Assembly: GCA_030692055.1 (NCBI GenBank)
Contig: JAUYCY010000160.1
Location: 1-11,571, forward strand
DNA from: Candidatus Omnitrophota bacterium
GTDB lineage: Bacteria > Omnitrophota > Koll11 > Duberdicusellales > 4484-171
DNA length: 11,571 nucleotides
Direction of reading: 5' to 3'
A program made the position numbers and the translations under genes. Positions 5,507-11,340 of this stretch are shown one piece after another. The notes under the pieces were generated by a model. That model saw only the letters and a list, made by a program, of their open reading frames with translations. It was not told where the DNA came from and did not search any database. The first letter of the stretch is position 1. The number at the start of each line of letters is the position of its first letter.

Positions 5507-5690
5507 GCCGTCCATAGCTCCTCGGGCCATCCACCAGGATGCCCTGTTAGGCTAATACCAAGCGGCGCACCATATAATCCCTGCCTATCGGTAGACAGGC
5601 GCTCCGACATATCGGGGCGGTTTTTTGAGCACCTTAATGCGATATTAAGCGAAATCCCGACATCATCGGGAAGCGCCGTGAATGCATAAA
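5507..5690 (+). repeat. Modular 3'-end repeat, copy 2
   Basis: This is the inverted partner of 3852-4066. Block C (5507-5526) begins on the first base after the methyltransferase stop codon, block B is 5550-5580 and block A 5622-5690. The cassette between C and B is only 23 bp and holds an AACAGGG..TCCTG module (minus strand, 5531-5548) related to 1177-1195. The cassette between B and A is 41 bp with two hairpins: CCTGCCTA tcgg TAGACAGG (5580-5599, one mismatch) and the terminator stem at 5601-5618. Neither cassette is homologous to those in copy 1. Relative to the adjacent gene, both copies have the same order C-B-A. Confidence 0.85.
5601..5626 (+). terminator. Intrinsic terminator for the methyltransferase gene, carried by repeat copy 2
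   Basis: The stem GCTCCGA (5601-5607) / TCGGGGC (5612-5618) has a CATA loop, one G-T pair, then GG and a T6 run (5621-5626). It lies about 95 bp after the stop codon and in the right orientation. The T-run is the beginning of conserved block A, so the repeat supplies the tail and the variable cassette supplies the stem. Confidence 0.65.
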
Positions 5691-5703
5691 GAAGACTAAA
5701 ACA

Positions 5704-6537
5704 TTAATTTAGTACTGTTGCCGTAAGAAACATTACTACTCTTTTATTTTTCGTTACATGTCTTTCAAGAGTAGGTATCCCTATACCTAAAGTTTTCTCC
5801 TGGCGAATAGTCTCACTACCAGAATTAGCGCCGCCTATAGCAATGGTATCACCGCTATTGACAACCACTTGCGTCAAAATTGTCTTATCTTCGATATCAC
5901 CGCTTTCTGTGAGCGAACTTGATGATGGCCTAAGGGCGACAGTAACCGTTCCGTCACCATTTACGGCAGGTAATACCTCTAAAAAATCTCCAACAGGTTC
6001 TCTAGCAACAGAAACAATTTCTGTTGTATCGCTTAGTTTAGTTATGGTATACCCAAAAATTTCTTCCCTACTCACCGCAAGCTGCGCAGATTGATTACTT
6101 AATACTTTTATCGATATTTCAGAGCGACTATTTATTTTTTTATCTGTATTTACTAAGTTTAAGATTGCGTTAAATTTACCTTTAGGAATAATAACTTGAC
6201 CGGATGCGATACCTATATTTCGCAAAAATTCATCGTTAGCGTCTACCACCAATACTTTTATTTCCACCTGCTTTTGGGCTATATCCAGCTGCGCTACCAA
6301 ATCTGCTATACGTTCTAAGCTTTGAGAAGTATCAACTACGATTAAACTATTAGTATTGGCATCAAAGCTTACTTTTCCTTCACTGCTTTTTATATCATTG
6401 ACTACCCTATAAATAGATTCGGCATTGCCGTATTTCATGCGAAATATCTTAGTCTCTAAATTCCCTGCTATCGCCTCGTTTAGTATGATCGTTGCAACAA
6501 CGGAAAATACAGCGGCCGAAAATTGCACTATTTTCAT
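5704..6537 (-). CDS. Short secretin-family outer-membrane protein
   Basis: 277 aa. Residues 1-24 are a signal peptide (KIVQFSAAV..NEAIA, cleavage before Gly25). Residues 28-86 form a secretin N1-like ring-building domain: IFRMKYGNAESIYRVV, then SFDANTNSLIVVD and ERIADLVAQLD. From about 90 the C-terminal secretin (GspD/PilQ) domain follows: QVEIKVLVVDANDEFLRNIGI, GDFLEVLPAVNGDGTVTVAL (two pieces, 183-202), VVVNSGDTIAIGGANSG (224-240) and a last strand RVVMFLTATVLN. Full secretins run 400-700 aa with several N domains; this one has a single N domain, and the usual VPxLGDIPxLGxLF stretch is reduced to GIGIPTLERHV. It could be a minimal secretin or a secretin-like accessory protein. No type II secretion or pilus genes are adjacent. 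No strong Shine-Dalgarno site was found. It converges on the methyltransferase gene. Confidence 0.82.
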   Translation of the reverse strand: MKIVQFSAAVFSVVATIILNEAIAGNLETKIFRMKYGNAESIYRVVNDIKSSEGKVSFDANTNSLIVVDTSQSLERIADLVAQLDIAQKQVEIKVLVVDANDEFLRNIGIASGQVIIPKGKFNAILNLVNTDKKINSRSEISIKVLSNQSAQLAVSREEIFGYTITKLSDTTEIVSVAREPVGDFLEVLPAVNGDGTVTVALRPSSSSLTESGDIEDKTILTQVVVNSGDTIAIGGANSGSETIRQEKTLGIGIPTLERHVTKNKRVVMFLTATVLN

Positions 6538-6611
6538 TTTTGTATAAAGGTTTGCATAATCCTATAGTAGAATCTTAACAAGAAGGATGTCTTGAACCCA
6601 GATTTTGCATT

Positions 6612-6719
6612 AACAAAATCTGCCCTTTGGGCCGCTACGCCGCAACTCGTTGCGGCTAGCGGGGTTAACCCCGCCAAAGGCGACCGGAGGCAAAATTTGC
6701 TTGTACCTTTTTGGTACAA
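6612..6719. repeat. GC-rich nested palindrome element between secretin and YSC84 genes
   Basis: The outer arms are CCTTTGG (6624-6630) and CCAAAGG (6674-6680). Inside are CCGCTA c GCCGCAAC (6632-6646) pairing with GTTGCGGC TAGCGG (6649-6662) with one bulged base, and the perfect palindrome GGGGTTAACCCC (6661-6672). A separate hairpin TTGTACC ttttt GGTACAA is at 6701-6719. The element fills most of the 262-bp spacer between the minus-strand genes starting at 6537 and ending at 6800. Open frames on both strands across it are artefacts. On the minus strand the last hairpin is followed by GCAAATTTT, so it could act as a weak terminator for the YSC84 gene. Confidence 0.65.
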
Positions 6720-6799
6720 AGCGGATTTTTGTAATACTAACGCCTTGGATAGATTGCAAAACTTCTTAATTTCTAATGCAAATTTTGGGTTGAAGAAAA

Positions 6800-7486
6800 T
6801 TATCTATATTTATTTAACATCTTTAGCAAATCGCCGGCAGACTTAGGCATATTTGCCTTATGCTCAATAATTATCTCTTTAGCGGAAAGGTCTTTGCCGT
6901 AAAGAGCTTTATTGCCTTCCCAGTGTTGCGCTACAACGTCGCCCTGTAATTTTATGCCTGCGAATAAGCCGCGGCTACGCGAATAAGAAAGTATACCGCC
7001 TTTTAGCTGCACGTCTGTTGAGGCTTCTGCGTTCCTGCCTACAGGACCGGCTGAAACCGCTGCGTCAGCGCCAAGTTTAAATTTTCCCTGTAAAATGCCA
7101 TCTACGCTGCGTCTATTCATAATAAGTAAGACGAAATCAGTTGCCTGTCCGCCTATTTGTAAACCAATACTGCCGCCTGCTATAGTAAAAACTGCTGGGC
7201 TAGACCACTGCTTTGCCTTCTCGTCTTTGACCATAATTATTCCCTGGCCATACTTACCACCTATGCCTAAACCCGCAGAGACAGTAGAAGGAAAAATGGC
7301 TACAGCAGAACAATCCTTTAGGAGGCTTTCGGGTATGCTTTGCTCTGGTATTTTTTGTATTTCTTCCAAGACCTTTGCAGATTCCGCGACTAAAGCATTC
7401 CATTTATCTTCAGCATAACTATGCGTATAGCTAAAAATAAAAGATACTAAAAATATGACGCATAAGATAGCTAATCCTTTCTTCAT
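6800..7486 (-). CDS. Secreted YSC84/SYLF-domain protein
   Basis: 228 aa. Residues 1-25 form a signal peptide (MKKGLAILCVIFLVSFIFSYTHSYA, written here as two parts: basic MKK, then hydrophobic 4-20) with cleavage after SYA. The mature part is a SYLF (Ysc84) domain: LVAESAKVLEEIQ helix, LLKDCSAVAIFPS (55-67), GLGIGGKYGQGIIMV (72-86), and the hallmark AGGSIGLQIGGQATD (103-117), then LLIMN, FKLGADAAVSAGPVGR (136-151), and LSYSRSRGLFAGIKLQGD. In eukaryotes this domain binds phosphoinositides; the bacterial exported versions are of unknown function and probably periplasmic or membrane-associated. A very strong Shine-Dalgarno site (AAAGGGAGGT) sits 5-6 bases before the ATG. The neighbours are not functionally linked. 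A small TGCCTTCAGGCA palindrome lies in its leader. Confidence 0.9.
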   Translation of the reverse strand: MKKGLAILCVIFLVSFIFSYTHSYAEDKWNALVAESAKVLEEIQKIPEQSIPESLLKDCSAVAIFPSTVSAGLGIGGKYGQGIIMVKDEKAKQWSSPAVFTIAGGSIGLQIGGQATDFVLLIMNRRSVDGILQGKFKLGADAAVSAGPVGRNAEASTDVQLKGGILSYSRSRGLFAGIKLQGDVVAQHWEGNKALYGKDLSAKEIIIEHKANMPKSAGDLLKMLNKYR

Positions 7487-7642
7487 AATATACCTCCCTT
7501 TCTAATGCTGCCTTCAGGCAAAGACAATGAGTCAACCACTTCAGTTTAATCCTTCGACTTGGTATACTCACTTCCGAGACGCTGCCTGCGGGCGACCAAA
7601 ACAAGCCTTTAGACTGCAATTGAGGTTAGTGAACCGGTCGAA

Positions 7643-7661
7643 CTATGCCGCGAACGCATAG
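7643..7661. repeat. Small hairpin downstream of the beta-lactamase-like gene
   Basis: CTATGC (7643-7648) / GCATAG (7656-7661) around CGCGAAC, 10 bp past the stop codon of the minus-strand gene ending at 7671. No T-run follows on the minus strand, so it is not a classical terminator. The rest of the 184-bp spacer (7487-7670) holds the YSC84 leader and a fragment (7551-7572) beginning TCCTTCGACTTGG that resembles the TTCGAC module seen elsewhere. Confidence 0.35.
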
Positions 7662-7670
7662 AAAAGTTTA

Positions 7671-8819
7671 CTATTTCTTATCGAACCTCCACGGCGCTTC
7701 TGCTGGCGTCAATATCTTTGCGATTTCCATAAAAAGCAATGTTGCAACGTTGGTATCAGCAAAATTATTTAATAAAACAATGATCGTGATATCTTCTGAG
7801 GGAAGATAAAACATAGCGCTATTATAGCCTGGGATTGCCCCATCATGGCCTATAAAATTACCTAATTTTGCTACTCCTATACCATATCTTAAATGAGGCT
7901 GGCCAGTATCAACCCATCTAAAATGCTCATTCCTAATCTTCGCACTTGAAAGCTTTTCTTTCACCAATGCTTTTGCCCATATCGCTAAATCCTCTAAATT
8001 AGAAATCATTGCTCCGGCAGCCCATCCTACTGATGGATCAAGCAAGGTAATATCTTCAAATTTACCATCGCCATTTCGGTCCATATAACCATGGCTATAT
8101 TCGCCGATCATAAAAGACTCAGTAGCAAAATTTGTTTTTTTAAGTTCTAAGGGCTCTATGAGCCTTCTTTTTGTCTCATTTTCTAATTTATTTCCGGTAA
8201 CCTGCTCTATAATCATTCCTAACAAAATATAGTTAGTATTAGAATAATGCCATCCCCCGCCCGGCGCAAAGTAAGACGGGTGAGATAAGGCAATATTTAA
8301 CAATTCTTGAGGCGCCCATTGCTTGAGAGGATCCGCAAATACTTTTGGCCAGAAATTTTTATCGTCAGCATAATCAAAAATACCGCTAGTGTGATTGGCA
8401 AGCTGGCGGATTGTAATTTTATCAGCATTCGGAATGCCCGGAATATAATTAATTAGTGTATCATCCAGGTGTATTTTTCTCTCGTCAACTAACTGCAGCA
8501 AAACCGTTGCGACAAATGTTTTAGTAATGCTTCCAATGCGAACCTTATAGCCGCCTTTCATGTCTTTACCTTCAAATACATCGGATTTACCAAACGCTTT
8601 TACCCACATCCCGTCTGACGCAGACCATATGCCTATTATTGCGCCGGGGATATCATATTTTTCCATTGCCTCTTTAACTATTTTATTAATCTTCTGCTGT
8701 AATTCCGTGCTTATTGACTTTCGGTAATCATAAGAGATAAACCTGGCGGGAATAGTAAAAAATGTGGACAGCAGCAATATTAAACAGCAAACATCTTTCT
8801 TAAATTTTTTCATATTCAT
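7671..8819 (-). CDS. Serine beta-lactamase / DD-peptidase-family hydrolase (class C-like)
   Basis: 382 aa with all signatures of the beta-lactamase family (PF00144: class C beta-lactamases, DD-carboxypeptidases and esterases). SxxK is GSITK with Ser97 and Lys100; Y-x-N is YSN at 192-194; the third motif is HDG at 325-327, His in place of Lys as in many esterase or peptidase members. ANHTSGIFDY (141-150) and GWAAGAMISNLEDLAIW (265-281) are further family landmarks. Residues 4-25 (KKFKKDV, then a hydrophobic run) form a signal peptide or anchor, so it acts in the periplasm, on peptidoglycan peptides or a small ester or amide. Antibiotic resistance cannot be inferred. An aspartate-rich insertion MDRNGDGKFEDI (246-257) looks like a calcium-binding loop. 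The start could be Met1 or Met3. It follows the unknown secreted gene by 18 bp, so they are probably co-transcribed. Confidence 0.88.
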   Translation of the reverse strand: MNMKKFKKDVCCLILLLSTFFTIPARFISYDYRKSISTELQQKINKIVKEAMEKYDIPGAIIGIWSASDGMWVKAFGKSDVFEGKDMKGGYKVRIGSITKTFVATVLLQLVDERKIHLDDTLINYIPGIPNADKITIRQLANHTSGIFDYADDKNFWPKVFADPLKQWAPQELLNIALSHPSYFAPGGGWHYSNTNYILLGMIIEQVTGNKLENETKRRLIEPLELKKTNFATESFMIGEYSHGYMDRNGDGKFEDITLLDPSVGWAAGAMISNLEDLAIWAKALVKEKLSSAKIRNEHFRWVDTGQPHLRYGIGVAKLGNFIGHDGAIPGYNSAMFYLPSEDITIIVLLNNFADTNVATLLFMEIAKILTPAEAPWRFDKK

Positions 8820-8837
8820 AAATATTTATTCGTAAAT

Positions 8838-9365
8838 TCATCTCTCTAAGCTATTCAGGTTTGTATTCTTGCCAACAATTTTAAATATGTGGTTTCTCAG
8901 ATGGTGATTGTTGCTCTTTGAATAAACCAATAAATAAAGCCCGAATTCTTTGATGTAAAAACTAACTGCCGGGCTGCTACGCGCGCCCCAAGCGGTGCTT
9001 TGTGTGCCGAAAAAAATATAGAATTGATCAAAATCTGCCCTGTAAACATCGCTCTGAAAATGTCCAGGTTTAGAGTAAAGGCTTTCTTTGCTTTTTAATC
9101 TAATGGTTTTTATAGCGCTAAATTTTTTGGGCACCTCTGGATTATCACTATAATTTTCTGGTCCAAAATCTTTTAGCTCTTTATAAAAATTCTTGATTCG
9201 CCATATATCGTTATAAATATTTTTCATAACCTGATTGCAAGTATCTACAATTTCCTGGTCTTTTTCATTTATTGCTTGACCATAGGCCGTGCTGGAAAAA
9301 AATAATAAGCAGGCAAAAATAACTGCTAGAATTTGTTTCGCTTTGCAAAAACATAAAATACTCAT
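8838..9365 (-). CDS. Secreted protein of unknown function, co-transcribed with the beta-lactamase-like gene
   Basis: 175 aa; no family recognised. Residues 1-29 are a signal peptide (ILAVIFACLLFFSSTAYG, cleavage before Gln30). The mature part begins helical (NEKDQEIVDTCNQVMKNIYN; Cys43 by count) and continues with IWRIKNFYKELKDFGPENY. The second half looks beta-rich: KTIRLKSKESLYSK, RADFDQFYIFFG, SSPAVSFYIKEFGLYLLVYSK, ending in NHIFKIVGKN. It may be a single periplasmic domain. It ends 18 bp before the ATG of the beta-lactamase-like gene, so it is the first gene of a likely two-gene operon and may assist or be regulated with that enzyme. Only AGGT touches the start codon; there is no well-spaced Shine-Dalgarno site. 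Confidence 0.75.
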   Translation of the reverse strand: MSILCFCKAKQILAVIFACLLFFSSTAYGQAINEKDQEIVDTCNQVMKNIYNDIWRIKNFYKELKDFGPENYSDNPEVPKKFSAIKTIRLKSKESLYSKPGHFQSDVYRADFDQFYIFFGTQSTAWGARSSPAVSFYIKEFGLYLLVYSKSNNHHLRNHIFKIVGKNTNLNSLER

Positions 9366-9386
9366 ACCTAAAATTACCCAATATAT

Positions 9387-9415
9387 ATTCTATTACAATT
9401 ATGCTCTTTTTGAAA
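9387..9415 (-). promoter_or_regulatory. Candidate promoter of the unknown secreted protein/beta-lactamase-like operon
   Basis: The minus-strand -10 TAGAAT (9387-9392, 5 of 6) lies 17 bp from TTTCAA (9410-9415, 3 of 6). Transcription would start near 9380, leaving a leader of about 15 nt. The -35 is poor, so confidence is modest. Confidence 0.4.
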
Positions 9416-9432
9416 CAATTTATTTTGGAAAT

Positions 9433-9461
9433 TCAACCCATTCGACTTTGCTCAGGGTTGA
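9433..9461. repeat. TTCGAC-core hairpin repeat overlapping the LemA stop codon
   Basis: Arms TCAACCC (9433-9439) and GGGTTGA (9455-9461) enclose ATTCGACTTTGCTCA. The core TTCGAC..GCTCA is shared with the modules at 3991-4042 and 11227-11276, whereas the arms are different. The TGA stop codon of LemA (9452-9454, minus strand) lies inside it. Confidence 0.6.
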
Positions 9462-10051
9462 TGCTGAGTATCACCGAATGCATCAAACTTAATATCCACA
9501 TCCTTTTTCTCTTCCTCTAAGGCCTTAAACATTTCTTTCGGCTTCATTTGTAGCATATTAGCGACAAACATGTCCGGTATCTGGCTTATTCTTATATTGT
9601 AGTTGTTAGCTGAATCATTGAAAAATTCCCTACGGTCGGCTATTTGGCTTTCCAGATAGCTGATGCGTTGTTGAAGTTGAACAAAGTTCTGGTTTGCTTT
9701 TAAGTCCGGGTAATTTTCCGCAACCGCAAAGAGCGTTTTAAGCCCCTTGGCTAGCTCACCTTCTGCCTGGGAAGATTCCCCAACGGTCTTGGCTGCAAGG
9801 CAAGCGGTACGGGCAGCGGTGATTTTTTCTAAGGTTTCTCGCTCATATTTCATATACCCTTCGCACACCTTTATAAGCTTTGGTATTTCATCGTAACGTT
9901 GCTTTAATAACACGTCTATATTCGCCCATGCCTTATCAATATTACGCGACAACACAATGAGCCCATTGTATACTGTTACAAAGTAAAGTATTGCAGCTAC
10001 CGCCAGAAATAAAAAAATCGCCAAAAAGATAAAACCTCCTACGGCAAACAT
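9452..10051 (-). CDS. lemA: LemA family membrane protein
   Basis: 199 aa, typical LemA length. A single N-terminal transmembrane helix (about 5-27) leads into the LemA four-helix domain with the family landmarks VYNGLIVLSRNIDKAWANID (28-47, starting at the Tyr), LLKQRYDEIPKLI (48-60), AENYPDLKANQNFVQLQ (111-127) and REFFNDSANNYN (141-152). LemA proteins are anchored with the helical domain outside or, in some lineages, inside; their molecular role is not settled. A strong Shine-Dalgarno site, AAAGGAGGT, precedes the ATG. It is 57 bp downstream of the GIDE gene, a pairing I know from other bacteria. LemA proteins usually end soon after a VKVKF-like strand, here VDIKF (185-189); the extra DAFGDTQHQP runs into a hairpin repeat that supplies the stop codon. 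Confidence 0.92.
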   Translation of the reverse strand: MFAVGGFIFLAIFLFLAVAAILYFVTVYNGLIVLSRNIDKAWANIDVLLKQRYDEIPKLIKVCEGYMKYERETLEKITAARTACLAAKTVGESSQAEGELAKGLKTLFAVAENYPDLKANQNFVQLQQRISYLESQIADRREFFNDSANNYNIRISQIPDMFVANMLQMKPKEMFKALEEEKKDVDIKFDAFGDTQHQP

Positions 10052-10056
10052 ATTAT

Positions 10057-10107
10057 ACCTCCTTTAATTAGCCCCGACGCAATGTCTGGGCGAATTTGAC
10101 CTCCTTT
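10057..10107 (-). promoter_or_regulatory. Duplicated Shine-Dalgarno sequence flanking a hairpin, GIDE-LemA junction
   Basis: On the minus strand AAAGGAGGT occurs twice: at 10107-10099, directly after the GIDE stop codon, and at 10065-10057, 5 bases before the LemA ATG. Between them GCCC a GAC attgc GTC g GGGC forms a hairpin. Only the second copy has a start codon at a suitable distance, so it decides the LemA start. The first copy has no ATG, GTG or TTG at 5-10 bases. The arrangement suggests a duplication of the site around an inserted palindrome. Confidence 0.55.
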
Positions 10108-10108
10108 C

Positions 10109-11020
10109 TTAATGCCACAGAAAATACGACAAAAGAAACCAAAACATAAGTATAGCCAATACTGCTCCGCCAAAAATGCCTCCAAAAGCCTGCCAAGATA
10201 ATTTTTTTGTTAACTCTTCCTGGCTTTGATCAGATATAAGAAATAATTTTTGCGTATCTCCTTTACCTATCACTACATCTGCTAGCTCTTCAATATTTGG
10301 GGCTTTTAACTCTTGGGCTAAAAGCTCTTCTTCAACTTTTGCCACAGCCGCATCCCATTCTTGCGCGCTAATTTGTTCGTCTTTATTCGTATCTACCTCT
10401 GCCATCTTTGTTGGGCTTTGCTTTAACTCTTGTAGCCTTCCCATTAATTTATCTTTATAATCCGCTGCGCTATCGTGTGTCTTTTTTGCTGTCCCTAATA
10501 CATAAACTTCTTGGCTATCTTTTATATACCATTCCCTAAAACGTAACGTATCTACTCCAAGAAAGCCTTTATAACGTATGCCTCGATTTTCCATAAAATA
10601 AATCAAATTACCGGATAAACCCCTACCCCAACCCGTGCTAAACTCGTAATCAATGGGCAAAACAAATTCTGCCCCCTGCGGAAAAACCATTATCTTACCT
10701 GTTCCATCATCCAGCCAAAAAGGGCAATGAAAACTATCGCCGCTGGCAATAGTTACCCAATGGCTTGATTTACCGTGTCGCTCATAACGCTCTATAGTGT
10801 AACGATATGCCACGCAGTCAACGCCACAAAGCGGACTTTTAAAAAGCGGCTTTCGCGATGCCTTGCCAACAAGTTCTACCAACCCCAATGCTAAACCGCG
10901 AATGGTTGAGGTGGAAATATTTTCTATCATTCTTTTTCTACGCAGCCGCATAAATCCCCAAAAAAAATACCACCCGCCCAAACCAAACAAAACCAAAACC
11001 ATTATCACGTTACGTTCCAT
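10109..11020 (-). CDS. GIDE-domain (MUL1/E3-ligase-like) membrane protein with an EF-hand loop
   Basis: 303 aa. A transmembrane helix at about 5-24 is followed by a basic stretch (RLRRKR). Then comes a GIDE/BAM-type domain of roughly 40-175: STIRGLALGLVELVGKA, SPLCGVDCVAYRY (62-74), a SFHCPFWLDDGTGKIMVFPQGAEF strand region (96-119, here read in overlapping pieces), IDYEF, GNLIYFMENRGI, and a closing EWYIKDSQEVYVLGTA. This is the module shared with mitochondrial ubiquitin ligase MUL1; there is no RING domain, so ligase activity is not implied. An insertion at 180-245 contains a canonical EF-hand loop, D210-T-N-K-D-E-Q-I-S-A-Q-E221, a plausible calcium site. A second transmembrane segment is at 278-301, after a QKLFLISDQSQEEL strand and helix. 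It is the upstream partner of LemA. There is no clear Shine-Dalgarno site; Met7 is an alternative start. Confidence 0.85.
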   Translation of the reverse strand: MERNVIMVLVLFGLGGWYFFWGFMRLRRKRMIENISTSTIRGLALGLVELVGKASRKPLFKSPLCGVDCVAYRYTIERYERHGKSSHWVTIASGDSFHCPFWLDDGTGKIMVFPQGAEFVLPIDYEFSTGWGRGLSGNLIYFMENRGIRYKGFLGVDTLRFREWYIKDSQEVYVLGTAKKTHDSAADYKDKLMGRLQELKQSPTKMAEVDTNKDEQISAQEWDAAVAKVEEELLAQELKAPNIEELADVVIGKGDTQKLFLISDQSQEELTKKLSWQAFGGIFGGAVLAILMFWFLLSYFLWH

Positions 11021-11053
11021 AGATATAAAAAGACAGCCCTTACTAAAAACTGC

Positions 11054-11081
11054 CTTATAGATTATTTAACGGTTTTTCCAA
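11054..11081 (-). promoter_or_regulatory. Candidate promoter of the GIDE-lemA operon
   Basis: On the minus strand TTGGAA (11076-11081) and TATAAG (11054-11059) are 16 bp apart (4 of 6 and 5 of 6). Transcription would start near 11047, about 27 nt before the ATG at 11020. This is the only reasonable pair in the AT-rich stretch upstream of the gene. Confidence 0.4.
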
Positions 11082-11117
11082 AATATCTACCCTGTTTATC
11101 CGCCTACGCAGAAGATG

Positions 11118-11205
11118 ACGGCTGTAAAGCCGTGGATGAATGCGAAGCGGATAACCCGCCGTAGCCTTGGTGAAGGCGGGTATGCTTCGGCGGATTTCGC
11201 CGAAG
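11118..11205. repeat. Cluster of three GC-rich hairpins
   Basis: ACGGCT gtaa AGCCGT (11118-11133), CCCGCC / GGCGGG (11155-11160 / 11175-11180) which competes with an inner GCCTT ggtg AAGGC, and CTTCGGCG gattt CGCCGAAG (11185-11205). All are perfect or nearly so and follow each other with short gaps. A frame open through this region is rich in repeat-derived codons and is not a gene. They lie upstream of the GIDE promoter. Confidence 0.6.
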
Positions 11206-11217
11206 AATTTGAAGATA

Positions 11218-11288
11218 CCGCGGGTGTCCTTCGACAGGCTCAGGATGGTTCGAAAGATGGTGAGCGAAGTCGAACCATAAACCCGCGG
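11218..11288. repeat. TTCGAC module nested in CCGCGGGT arms
   Basis: Arms CCGCGGGT (11218-11225) and ACCCGCGG (11281-11288) are perfectly complementary. They enclose a 50-bp module (11227-11276) with TTCGAC / GTCGAA and CTCA / TGAG pairs around a central TTCGAA. The module closely matches the reverse complement of 3991-4042, where it also sits inside complementary but different arms. Confidence 0.7.
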
Positions 11289-11298
11289 AGCTTCATGT

Positions 11299-11340
11299 AA
11301 TATTTATCAATAAGATATTTTACTGCGAGATAAATATTTT
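11299..11340. repeat. AT-rich inverted repeat followed by a T-run
   Basis: AATATTTATC (11299-11308) and GATAAATATT (11329-11338) are perfectly complementary with a 20-bp spacer, followed by T's on the plus strand. It could serve as a weak plus-strand terminator, but no plus-strand gene is visible before it. Confidence 0.45.

Noticed and set aside
10863..11060. Plus-strand frame antisense to the GIDE gene start
   Set aside because: It overlaps a well-supported gene, has no ribosome-binding site and no recognisable protein features.
11227..11276. Possible tRNA because of a GGTTCGAA sequence
   Set aside because: There is no acceptor stem, anticodon arm or CCA context; the GGTTCGAA is the centre of a dispersed repeat also found at 3991-4042.
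11115..11300. 61-codon frame near the right end
   Set aside because: It is made of hairpin repeats including the TTCGAC module and has no start signals.
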